Source: Planctomycetota bacterium
GTDB lineage: Bacteria; Planctomycetota; Phycisphaerae; UBA1845; PWPN01
Length of the DNA: 6,054 nucleotides
Assembly: GCA_016209665.1 (NCBI GenBank)
Contig: JACQVT010000324.1
Span: forward strand, 1 to 6,054
Direction of reading: 5' to 3'
Shown here piece by piece: positions 1 through 6,054 of this stretch (the first letter of the stretch is position 1; every line of letters starts with the position of its first letter). A program made the translations under genes and the position numbers. The notes beneath the pieces are model-generated. The model was not told the DNA's origin. It saw only the letters and a program-made list of their open reading frames with translations, and searched no databases.

Positions 1-531
1 ATCTACAAGCTGGCCATCGATTACGACGCCAAGGCGGAAGCGACCAAGGAGTTTTTCCAGACCGTGCAGAACAAACTGCACTGGGCGATTACCGGCAAGA
101 CGGCAGCGGAGATCATCGCTGAGCGAGCCGATGCCTCGCAGCCCAACATGGGGCTGACTGCCTGGAAGGGAGCCAAGGTGCGGCGGACCGACGTCACCGT
201 GGCAAAGAACTATCTCAACAAGCAGGAAATGGATGAACTCAACCGGATCGTGGTGATGTACCTCGATTATGCCGAAGATCAGGCCCGGCGCCGCCAGCCG
301 CTGCACATGAAGGATTGGCGGGAGAAACTGGACGCCTTCCTGCGGTTCAATGAACGGGAGATCCTCCAAAATGCAGGCAAAGTAGCGATGGAAGTGGCCC
401 AGCGGCTCGCACTGGAGCAGTACGAGCGGTTCAACGAGCACAGGCTGGCAGCGGAAGCGGCCCAGGACGACGAGGAGTTCGACCGCATGGCCAAGCGGCT
501 TGAGCAGAAGCCGGAGGAGGAGCAACCATGA
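1..531 (+). CDS. RhuM-family protein, C-terminal part (5' end outside window)
   Basis: The reading frame is open from base 1 and runs 176 codons to the TGA at 529-531. The GTG at 64 is an internal valine codon, not the start, because the conserved family sequence (IYKLAIDYDAKAEATKEFF) already runs through codons 1-19. The rest matches my memory of the RhuM family (named after a Salmonella pathogenicity island 3 gene): KLHWAITGKTAAEII, then DVTVAKNYL (about residues 64-72), LNRIVVMYLDYAEDQA (80-95) and FLRFNEREIL (113-122). Full-length members are roughly 330 aa, so about half is visible. The tail is charged and Glu-rich (QDDEEFD, KPEEEQ). No signal peptide or membrane segment is seen, so it is probably cytoplasmic. 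Its biochemical role is not established; relatives are often found inside restriction-modification loci. Here its stop overlaps the start of the restriction subunit, which suggests a shared job in defence (inference). Family assignment is confident; function is not. Confidence 0.88.
   Translation: MYKLAIDYDAKAEATKEFFQTVQNKLHWAITGKTAAEIIAERADASQPNMGLTAWKGAKVRRTDVTVAKNYLNKQEMDELNRIVVMYLDYAEDQARRRQPLHMKDWREKLDAFLRFNEREILQNAGKVAMEVAQRLALEQYERFNEHRLAAEAAQDDEEFDRMAKRLEQKPEEEQP
513..520 (+). promoter_or_regulatory. Shine-Dalgarno of the restriction subunit gene
   Basis: GGAGGAGG ends 7 nt before the ATG at 528 and lies within the last codons of the RhuM-family gene. Together with the ATGA overlap (528-531) it fixes the Res start and implies translational coupling. 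Confidence 0.8.
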
Positions 532-3209
532 GTATTGCCCAGACTGCTCCGATCAGCGGCCGGCTCAGCCTGCGTGCCCCGCAGCGGGAAGCCCTGGAGA
601 TTCTCGACCGGGTTTGCCAACTCGTGCAGTTTGAGAAGGACACCGATGTTGCCCAGGCGCTGGAGCGGATCAAGGCCGAGTTCCCCAGCGTTGAGGACTT
701 CGAGCGCGAGTTCCCGTCGCTGTGCTTCGCCCTGGCCACCGGCGTCGGCAAGACCCGTCTCATGGGTGCATTCATCGCGTACCTGTACCAGGCCGAGGGC
801 ATCCGCCACTTCTTCGTGCTGGCCCCGAATCTGACCATCTACAACAAGCTGGTCGCCGACTTCACGCCCAACACGCCGAAGTACGTGTTCCAGGGATTGG
901 CCGACTTCGCCATCAATCCGCCGGAGATCATCACCGGCGACAACTACGAGAGCGGCCGGGGCATCCGCAAGGGGGCGCTCTTTGCGACCGACGAGGTCCA
1001 CGTCAACATCTTCAATATCTCGAAGATCAACTCGGAGGTCCGCGGCGGGAAGGCCCCGCGGATCAAGCGGCTGAGCGAGTACATCGGCGAGAGCTACTTC
1101 GAGTACCTGTCGAAGCTGGACGACCTGGTGCTGCTGATGGACGAATCGCACCGCTACCGGGCATCGGCCGGCGTGCGGGCGATCAACGAATTGCGGCCGA
1201 TTCTGGGGTTGGAGTTGACGGCGACGCCGCAGGTCGAACGCGGCGCCCATGCCGAGCCGTTCAAGAACGTGATTTACAGCTATCCGCTGTCCGCCGCGTT
1301 GAACGACGGGTTCGTCAAGGAGCCGGCGGTCGCGACGCGCGAGAACTTCGACGCCCGCAATTACAACGAAGACGGGCTGGAACGGCTCAAGCTGGAGGAC
1401 GGCATCCGCATTCATGAGGAAAGCAAGGTCCAGTTGCAGGTGTTCGCCAAGAACAACCAGCAGAAGACCGTGAAACCGTTTATGCTCGTCGTGGCCCAGC
1501 ACACGGAGCACGCCAACGCACTGGTCCGGACCGTTGAGGGCGACGACTTCTTTGAAGGTCGATACAAGGGCCGGGTGATTACCGTCCACTCTGCCCAGAC
1601 GGGCGAGGAGAAGGACGAGACAGTGCAGCAGTTACTCACTGTCGAGGACCCCGCGAATCCGGTCCAAATCGTGGTTCACGTCAACATGCTCAAGGAAGGC
1701 TGGGACGTGACGAACCTGTACACGATTGTGCCCCTGCGGGCGGCCAACTCCCGAACGCTGGTTGAACAGTCCATCGGGCGCGGGCTGCGGCTGCCGTACG
1801 GCAAGCGCACGGGCACGCCGGCGGTCGATCGGCTGACCATCGTGTCGCATGACCGGTTTCAGGAGATTATCGACGAGGCCAACAGGGCCGATTCGATCAT
1901 TCGCACGGGCGTCGTCATCGGGCGGGACATCCCCGATCATCGCTCGCAGGTGATCGAGGTCCGGCCGGAGATTGAGAACCGGATTCTGGGCGGACCCTAT
2001 GGGCCGGACGGCGAGTGGCAGCCCAGCCTGTTCGAGAATCCACGGGAGCAGGAGGCGGCCGAAGCCACGCTGCAGGTCATCCGCGACTTCGAGCGGCTGC
2101 CTCGCTCGGTCGATCTCCGCACCCCCGAGGTTCAGCAGCAGATCGTTGAACGCGTGGCGCTGGCGGTGCGGCCGGCGCAGGCCGACCTGCCCGGCATGGC
2201 GGAACCGGTGGATATTCCACGTGTCGTTGCCCAAACGGTTGACCTGCACATCGAGCTTTCCATCGACATTCCCCGCATCGTGGTGACACCCAAGGGGGAG
2301 GTCACCTGCCGATACAACGACTTCGACCTGGATGTCAACAGCATCAACTACCCGCCGGTGGATGCCCAAATCCTCATCCAGCACCTGCATGACCATGTCC
2401 AGTACCGGCTCATGAGCGGCGACGGCGTGGTTGAGGAGGATCGGCTGGAAGATTACCTGGTTCGCGGGCTCATCGACTTCGACGATATCAGCTACGACGA
2501 TCACGCTGACCTGCTGTACAAGCTCGCGGGCCAGGTTGTCCGCCGTTTACAGTCCTACATGTCCGACCCGGAACAGGTGAAGAACGTCCTGCAGTACCAT
2601 GCCCAGGCGCTGGTGAACCTCATCCATGCCCAGATGCAAGAGCATTACGAGGAAATCGCCGCGGGGTATGAGGCCCACGTCAGCAAGGGCTTCGACACGC
2701 TGCGGGTGAATGCCTACTCGATCCCGGCAGGCGAGCGAGTTTGCAGCTTCAGGACGCCGGTGGATGACCGTTTGTACATTCGCAGCATGCTCTTCGGTGG
2801 GTTCAAGAAGTGCCTATATCCGGGCCAGAAATTCGATTCAGACGCCGAGCGACGCTTCGCCGTGGTGCTCGAGAATGACGGCGAGGTCCTCAAGTGGTTC
2901 AAGCCTGGTCGCGGCGTCTTCCGGATTCACTACCACCACGACGCGGAGGCATACGAACCTGATTTCGTCGTCGAGACGGAAGCCGCGAAATATCTCTGCG
3001 AACCCAAACGGGCGAGCGAGATGACCGACGGGGACGTGCAGGCCAAAGCAGAGGCCGCGGCCACGTGGTGCCGCCACGCGACGGAACACGAAGGCAAGCA
3101 CGGCGGAAAGCCGTGGTCGTACCTGCTGATTCCGCACGACGCCATCGCCGACAACAAGACCGTGCGGGGCCTTGCGGCGGCATTCACCTGTCAGCCCCAA
3201 ACCTCGTGA
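528..3209 (+). CDS. Type III restriction enzyme Res subunit (SF2 helicase plus PD-(D/E)XK nuclease)
   Basis: This 893-aa protein has the length and domain order of type III Res subunits: helicase first, nuclease last (type I HsdR has the reverse order). Superfamily 2 motifs are intact: a Q-motif-like LRAPQREAL (15-23), motif I ATGVGKT (70-76, Lys75), motif II DESH (205-208), motif III TATP (231-234), motif V MLKEGWDVTNL (387-397) and motif VI QSIGRGLR (414-421). Near the C terminus a PD-(D/E)XK nuclease core is visible: Glu774 in DSDAERRFA, Pro811-Asp812 in YEPDFVV, and Glu825-x-Lys827 in YLCEPKR. In the family, Res complexes with a Mod methyltransferase, moves along DNA using ATP and cleaves unmodified DNA. 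No Mod gene lies in the window; it would be expected upstream. The ATG start is fixed by the ATGA overlap with the RhuM-family gene and a strong Shine-Dalgarno. No frameshift or missing catalytic residue is seen, so the enzyme looks functional. Alternative: a Res-like helicase-nuclease of another defence system. Confidence 0.9.
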   Translation: MSIAQTAPISGRLSLRAPQREALEILDRVCQLVQFEKDTDVAQALERIKAEFPSVEDFEREFPSLCFALATGVGKTRLMGAFIAYLYQAEGIRHFFVLAPNLTIYNKLVADFTPNTPKYVFQGLADFAINPPEIITGDNYESGRGIRKGALFATDEVHVNIFNISKINSEVRGGKAPRIKRLSEYIGESYFEYLSKLDDLVLLMDESHRYRASAGVRAINELRPILGLELTATPQVERGAHAEPFKNVIYSYPLSAALNDGFVKEPAVATRENFDARNYNEDGLERLKLEDGIRIHEESKVQLQVFAKNNQQKTVKPFMLVVAQHTEHANALVRTVEGDDFFEGRYKGRVITVHSAQTGEEKDETVQQLLTVEDPANPVQIVVHVNMLKEGWDVTNLYTIVPLRAANSRTLVEQSIGRGLRLPYGKRTGTPAVDRLTIVSHDRFQEIIDEANRADSIIRTGVVIGRDIPDHRSQVIEVRPEIENRILGGPYGPDGEWQPSLFENPREQEAAEATLQVIRDFERLPRSVDLRTPEVQQQIVERVALAVRPAQADLPGMAEPVDIPRVVAQTVDLHIELSIDIPRIVVTPKGEVTCRYNDFDLDVNSINYPPVDAQILIQHLHDHVQYRLMSGDGVVEEDRLEDYLVRGLIDFDDISYDDHADLLYKLAGQVVRRLQSYMSDPEQVKNVLQYHAQALVNLIHAQMQEHYEEIAAGYEAHVSKGFDTLRVNAYSIPAGERVCSFRTPVDDRLYIRSMLFGGFKKCLYPGQKFDSDAERRFAVVLENDGEVLKWFKPGRGVFRIHYHHDAEAYEPDFVVETEAAKYLCEPKRASEMTDGDVQAKAEAAATWCRHATEHEGKHGGKPWSYLLIPHDAIADNKTVRGLAAAFTCQPQTS

Positions 3210-3291
3210 GGGGTACTGATGCTCATGAGGATTTGCGCGGCGTGGGAAGATTGCCCGGCATGGCCGGGCGCAGGCGCGTCGAGAAGGCGCG
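3210..3291. other. Convergent intergenic gap between restriction and ABC operons
   Basis: These 82 bp separate the stop of Res (plus strand) from the stop of the second ABC subunit (minus strand). The gap holds a short perfect GC-rich hairpin (3253-3269) and a 9-bp direct repeat AGGCGCGTC at 3272-3280 and 3285-3293, whose second copy runs 2 bases into the end of the minus-strand gene. A possible 29-codon plus-strand ORF begins at 3219; it is described in the findings and not called as a gene. Confidence 0.8.
3253..3269. terminator. Possible bidirectional terminator hairpin
   Basis: GCCCGGC (3253-3259) pairs perfectly with GCCGGGC (3263-3269) around a 3-nt ATG loop. Its place between two convergent gene ends fits a shared terminator. 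Neither strand has a proper T-tract after the stem (plus: GCAGGCG; minus: AATCTTCCC), so it is not a textbook intrinsic terminator. Confidence 0.35.
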
Positions 3292-5289
3292 TCAGTCGTT
3301 GTGCATGACGAACTGCTCGTAGAGCTGGGCGTAGCGGCCGTCGGCTTCGAGGAGGTCCCAGTGGGTGCCGCGTTCGATGATGCGGCCCTGGTCGACGACG
3401 AGGATGACGTCCGCCCGCTGGATGGTGCTGAGGCGGTGGGCGACGACGAACGTGGTTCGGCCGGCGAGGAGGCGTTCGAGAGATCGCTGGATGAGCAGCT
3501 CGGTGGCGGTGTCGACGCTGCTGGTGGCTTCGTCAAGCATGAGGATTCGCGGGTTGGCCAGGAACGCCCGCGTGAAGCAGATCAGTTGCCGCTGGCCCAG
3601 CGACATGTTCGCCCCCCGCTCGCCGACCTCGGTATCGAAGCCGTTGGCCAGCGAGGTGACGGCCTCGTGGGTGCCGAGGGCCCGGGCGGCCTCGACGACC
3701 TCCTCGACGGTGGCCTCGGGCCTGGCATAGCGGATGTTCTCCAGCACGCTGCCGGTGAACAGGTAGTTGCTCTGCAGGACCAGGCCCATCTGGCGATGCA
3801 GCGAGTCGCCGGTGACGTGGCGGATGTCGTGGCCGTCGATCAGGATGCGGCCCTGCTGCGGCTGGTAGAACCGGGCGAGCAGCGAGATGATGCTGGACTT
3901 GCCGCTGCCCGTCGCCCCGACGAGGGCGACCATCCGGCCCGGCTGGGCCTCGAAATCCACGTCGTGCAGGACGGGCCGGTCGGGCTTGTAGCCGAACGTG
4001 ACGCGCTCGAACCGAACGTGGCCGGCCACGGCCGGCAAAGGGTGAGCGTCCGGATCGTCGGTCACCTCGGGCGCCAGGTCCAGCAGGTTGAAGACCCGCT
4101 CCGCCCCGGCCATGGCCATCATCAACTGGTTGTAGAAGTTGCCAAAGTTGATGATCGGGGCCATGAACCAGTCCCAGTACAGAAACGCCGTCACCACCGA
4201 CCCCACGGTAATGTGGCCCGCCCCGCCGCCGGCGACCAGGTACCCGCCGTAGCACAGAATGATGACGCGGCCGGTGAACCCGACCAGCGTCAGCAGCGGC
4301 TGATACATGCCGTTGGCCCGGGCGGCCCGCACATTGTTGAAGGTGTTGACATCCTGCAGGCGGTCGAAGGTGTTCAGATTGAACAACTGCCGGTTGAACG
4401 CCGCCACCACCCGCACGCCGGTGATGTTCTCGGCGAGGTTGCTCGACACGCGGGTAAAGCCCTCGCGGGCGATCTGGTACAGCACGGCCGCCCGCTTGCG
4501 GTAGGCCCGGTTGAGCACGAACAGGATCGGCCCCAGCCAGACCACGGCCGCGAACAGCCGCGGCTCGGTGCTCAGCAGCATGCCGCCGGCCACGCACATC
4601 ATCAGCGAGTTCTTCGCGACGATGTCGATGCCCCAGACGTTCACCTCGCGGAGGCTGCTCACGTCGCTGGTGCAGCGGCTGATGATGCGGCCGAGCTTGG
4701 TCTTGTCGTAGAAGCTCATCGACAGCTTCTGCAGGTGGCCGAACAACGCCCGCCGCAGGTCGAACTGCACCCGCTCGCCCGCGTTGGTCATGATGAGGAT
4801 CGTCCAGCGATGAATCAGCAGGGCCGTGCCGGCCACGCACGCCCACAGCAGCACGATCATCCCCACGCGCCGGATGGCCTGGCCCTCGGTCACATCGGGG
4901 CCGAACTGGCCTGTCACGTAGCCCGTCGTCCAGTTGACGATCGCCCCGATGAACCGCGGCGACTGCATCTCGAGCAGAATCATCACCAAGCCGAGGGCAA
5001 TGCCCAGGGCGTACCGCTTGCGATAGGGCTTGAGATACTGCCCGAGCCGTCGGATCAACCTGGCGTCGATCGGGCGATAGCGGGGTTCGCCCTCCTCGGT
5101 CAGCAGCTCCAGGGGCGATGGCCGCCCCCACCATCGCCGGATGCGACCGATCAACGATCTGTCCCCATCCGCAAGACAAACCGCGAGGTTTATCCCCGCG
5201 CACGCCTGCGCGGGGACAAGCCCCGCAGCTCGTTCCGGTTGTTGTGCCCGCGAGGCGCGATCGTCGCGGGTCGGACGGGTTCCGCTCAT
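3292..5289 (-). CDS. ABC exporter subunit, membrane domain fused to ATPase (active-Glu, MSLGQ half)
   Basis: This 665-aa half-transporter (ABCB-like fold) has hydrophobic membrane segments between about residues 93 and 385 and an ATPase domain at about 425-665. ATPase motifs: Walker A GATGSGKSS (458-466, Lys464), Q-loop Gln506, signature MSLGQ (562-566, in place of LSGGQ), Walker B ILMLDE (582-587) with catalytic Glu587, D-loop SSVD (590-593) and switch His618. It should sit in the cytoplasmic membrane and pair with the upstream subunit, whose stop overlaps this start in ATGA (5286-5289). The ATG at 5289 is chosen for that overlap and for AGGAGGA six bases upstream. Residues 1 to about 45 do not look like the family and include LVPAQACAGI, encoded by a CRISPR-repeat-like palindrome. 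A weaker alternative start is the TTG at 5154 (residue 46), which would leave the palindrome untranslated. The substrate is unknown; lipid, drug or peptide export are all possible. Confidence 0.92.
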   Translation of the reverse strand: MSGTRPTRDDRASRAQQPERAAGLVPAQACAGINLAVCLADGDRSLIGRIRRWWGRPSPLELLTEEGEPRYRPIDARLIRRLGQYLKPYRKRYALGIALGLVMILLEMQSPRFIGAIVNWTTGYVTGQFGPDVTEGQAIRRVGMIVLLWACVAGTALLIHRWTILIMTNAGERVQFDLRRALFGHLQKLSMSFYDKTKLGRIISRCTSDVSSLREVNVWGIDIVAKNSLMMCVAGGMLLSTEPRLFAAVVWLGPILFVLNRAYRKRAAVLYQIAREGFTRVSSNLAENITGVRVVAAFNRQLFNLNTFDRLQDVNTFNNVRAARANGMYQPLLTLVGFTGRVIILCYGGYLVAGGGAGHITVGSVVTAFLYWDWFMAPIINFGNFYNQLMMAMAGAERVFNLLDLAPEVTDDPDAHPLPAVAGHVRFERVTFGYKPDRPVLHDVDFEAQPGRMVALVGATGSGKSSIISLLARFYQPQQGRILIDGHDIRHVTGDSLHRQMGLVLQSNYLFTGSVLENIRYARPEATVEEVVEAARALGTHEAVTSLANGFDTEVGERGANMSLGQRQLICFTRAFLANPRILMLDEATSSVDTATELLIQRSLERLLAGRTTFVVAHRLSTIQRADVILVVDQGRIIERGTHWDLLEADGRYAQLYEQFVMHND
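5178..5191. repeat. Small inverted repeat next to the CRISPR-like palindrome
   Basis: AAACC (5178-5182) and GGTTT (5187-5191) are perfectly complementary around GCGA. With one mismatch the symmetry extends to 5175-5194, overlapping the arm of the larger palindrome. TGTCCCC (5160-5166) can also pair with GGGGACA (5212-5218), which suggests the whole element may span about 5160-5218. Confidence 0.4.
5187..5218. repeat. Solitary palindrome resembling a type I-E CRISPR repeat, inside the ABC gene
   Basis: TCCCCGCGCA (5193-5202) and TGCGCGGGGA (5207-5216) form a perfect 10-bp stem with a CGCC loop. The left flank GGTTTA (5187-5192) and right flank CA complete a unit close to the type I-E CRISPR repeat (GGTTTATCCCCGC then GCGGGGAAC), but with about four extra bases in the middle. 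Read on the plus strand it encodes RFIPAHACAGT, against RFIPAHAGNT for typical I-E repeats (from memory). No second copy and no roughly 61-nt periodicity is visible on either side, so this is not an array. It could instead belong to a REP-like dispersed family. It is translated on the minus strand as about residues 24-34 of the ABC subunit. Confidence 0.65.
5247..5270. repeat. Second stem-loop in the 5' coding end of the ABC gene
   Basis: CCCGCGA (5247-5253) pairs perfectly with TCGCGGG (5264-5270) across a 10-nt loop. An alternative tighter hairpin pairs CGCGA (5256-5260) with TCGCG (5264-5268). It lies about 20-43 nt after the start codon in the minus-strand mRNA. Short GC-rich stems are common in such DNA, so this may be chance. 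Confidence 0.3.
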
Positions 5290-6054
5290 AGACCGTCCTC
5301 CTGGGCCACCGCGCCGCGGCTCCGGTAAAACTCGCGCATCCGGTCCATGTGGGACGTGTCGTCGTCGACTTCGGCGGTCGCGTCGCCATACAGTTGCAGG
5401 TTCACCACCTGGCGGTAGTGCCCCTCACGGGTCAGCAGTTCGTCGTGGGTGCCGATTTGGGCGACCCCGCCGTCCTCCAACACCACGACCATGTCCGCGC
5501 TCTTGACGGTGCTGATGCGGTGGGCGATGACGAACACCGTGCGGTCCTGCATGGTCAGCCGCATGGCCCGGCGGATGTCGTGCTCGGTCTCGGGGTCGAT
5601 GGCCGCCGTCGCGTCGTCGAGGATCAGAATCCGCGGGTTCGACAGGATCGCCCGGGCGATGGCCAGACGCTGCCGCTGTCCGCCGGACAGCGACGCCCCG
5701 CGCTCGCCGAGGCGCGTCCGGTAGCCGTCGGACAGCTCCTCGACGTACTCGTGGGCCTGGGCCAGCCGGGCCGCCGCCTCGATCTGGCCGCCCGCGATGC
5801 CGGGCCGACCGTAGGCGATGTTCGCCTCGACCGACTCGCTGAACAGGAACGTCTCCTGGAACACGTAGGCGATCTGCGTGTGCAGGTCCTTGAGCGCCAC
5901 GTCGCGGATGTCCACACCGTCGATCAGGACGCGGCCCTGCTGGGGGTCGTAAAAGCGGGCGACCAGACTGGCCAGCGTCGTCTTGCCGGCGCCTGTCGGC
6001 CCGACGATGGCCACCACGCTGCCGCCCGGCACCTCGAATGAGACGTCCTTGAGC
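5286..6054 (-). CDS. ABC exporter subunit, ATPase domain only (N-terminal part outside window; degenerate Walker B)
   Basis: The frame is open to the right edge (first full codon 6053-6051, beginning LKDVSFEV), so the GTG at 6032 is internal. 255 residues are visible, covering the C-terminal ATPase domain; the membrane domain should lie beyond base 6054. Numbered from the first visible codon: Walker A GPTGAGKT (Lys24), Q-loop Gln66 in VFQE, canonical signature LSGGQ (122-126), Walker B ILILDD (Asp146, then Asp147 where the catalytic Glu is expected) and switch His178 in AHR. Asp147 is read from a GAC codon at 5613-5615. The Glu-to-Asp change matches the degenerate-site subunit of heterodimeric exporters such as TAP1 and TmrB. 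The acidic tail (EVDDD) ends in EDGL, and the stop overlaps the next gene's ATG. The two subunits are therefore likely co-translated and assemble together. The substrate is unknown. Confidence 0.92.
   Translation of the reverse strand, partial: LKDVSFEVPGGSVVAIVGPTGAGKTTLASLVARFYDPQQGRVLIDGVDIRDVALKDLHTQIAYVFQETFLFSESVEANIAYGRPGIAGGQIEAAARLAQAHEYVEELSDGYRTRLGERGASLSGGQRQRLAIARAILSNPRILILDDATAAIDPETEHDIRRAMRLTMQDRTVFVIAHRISTVKSADMVVVLEDGGVAQIGTHDELLTREGHYRQVVNLQLYGDATAEVDDDTSHMDRMREFYRSRGAVAQEDGL
5296..5302 (-). promoter_or_regulatory. Shine-Dalgarno of the second ABC subunit
   Basis: On the minus strand AGGAGGA ends six bases before the ATG at 5289, inside the last codons of the upstream ABC gene. 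It supports the long ATG start over the internal TTG at 5154. Confidence 0.8.

Noticed and set aside
64..66. GTG at 64 as the start of the first gene
   Set aside because: Conserved RhuM-family sequence continues upstream to base 1 in the same frame, so the gene is truncated by the window edge.
279..1589. 436-aa minus-strand frame opposite RhuM and Res
   Set aside because: It crosses two well-supported plus-strand genes and shows no family motifs.
1632..2504. 290-aa minus-strand frame opposite Res
   Set aside because: There is no recognisable motif and it lies fully within the helicase gene, whose motifs are intact on the plus strand.
3224..3547. Direct repeat CATGAGGATT at 3224-3233 and 3538-3547
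   Set aside because: Ten shared bases, with the second copy inside the Walker B coding region of the ABC gene; most likely coincidence.
5160..5270. A CRISPR array built from the I-E-like repeat and the stem-loop at 5247-5270
   Set aside because: The second stem-loop shares only a GGTT followed by a CCCGCG arm with the first unit, differs in stem and loop, and the spacing does not repeat further. No cas gene is in the window.
3301..5328. 675-aa plus-strand open frame opposite the second ABC gene
   Set aside because: It lacks recognisable domains, is rich in Gly/Ala/Asp/His/Val, and mirrors the complete ABC protein with all motifs on the other strand. Long antisense frames are expected in GC-rich coding DNA.
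3533..5389. 618-aa minus-strand frame overlapping the ABC gene in another phase
   Set aside because: The composition is dominated by Arg/Gly/Ala/Pro with no domain, and it spans the boundary between two real genes. It is a GC-bias shadow.
5349..6041. 230-aa plus-strand frame opposite the first ABC gene
   Set aside because: It mirrors an ATPase domain with complete motifs on the minus strand and has low-complexity, shadow-like composition.

Overview
The window is GC-rich bacterial DNA, densely coding, made of two gene pairs that converge on an 82-bp gap. The plus strand (1-3209) carries the 3' part of a defence-type operon: the C-terminal half of a RhuM-family protein whose stop codon overlaps the start of a complete type III restriction subunit (Res: helicase plus C-terminal PD-(D/E)XK nuclease). 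The minus strand (6054 down to 3292) carries an ABC exporter operon: the nucleotide-binding domain of a first subunit, running off the right edge, then a complete 665-aa second subunit (membrane domain plus ATPase). Both pairs are joined by 4-base ATGA stop/start overlaps with a strong Shine-Dalgarno just upstream, so each pair is probably translated in a coupled way.

The two ABC ATPase domains are complementary. The upstream subunit has a canonical LSGGQ signature but Asp in place of the catalytic Glu after Walker B. The downstream subunit keeps the catalytic Glu but has a non-canonical MSLGQ signature. This is the pattern of asymmetric heterodimeric exporters (TAP1/TAP2, TM287/288 and TmrAB type), with one degenerate and one active ATP site, so the pair most likely forms one heterodimer. 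Its substrate cannot be read from the sequence.

The most unusual element is a perfect 10-bp stem, 4-nt loop palindrome (5193-5216) inside the 5' coding end of the second ABC gene. With its flank it closely resembles a type I-E CRISPR repeat with about four extra bases in the loop. It is single-copy here and is translated as part of an N-terminal extension that does not look like the exporter family. A weaker stem-loop (5247-5270) lies in the same extension. No CRISPR array, tRNA, rRNA, transposase or origin is visible.

The methyltransferase (Mod) expected to partner Res is not in the window; if present it should lie upstream of base 1. The promoters of both operons also lie outside. The organism cannot be fixed from this sequence. 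The GC content, strong GC3 bias and style of the ABC proteins would fit a planctomycete-like or other high-GC Gram-negative bacterium, but this is a low-confidence impression.
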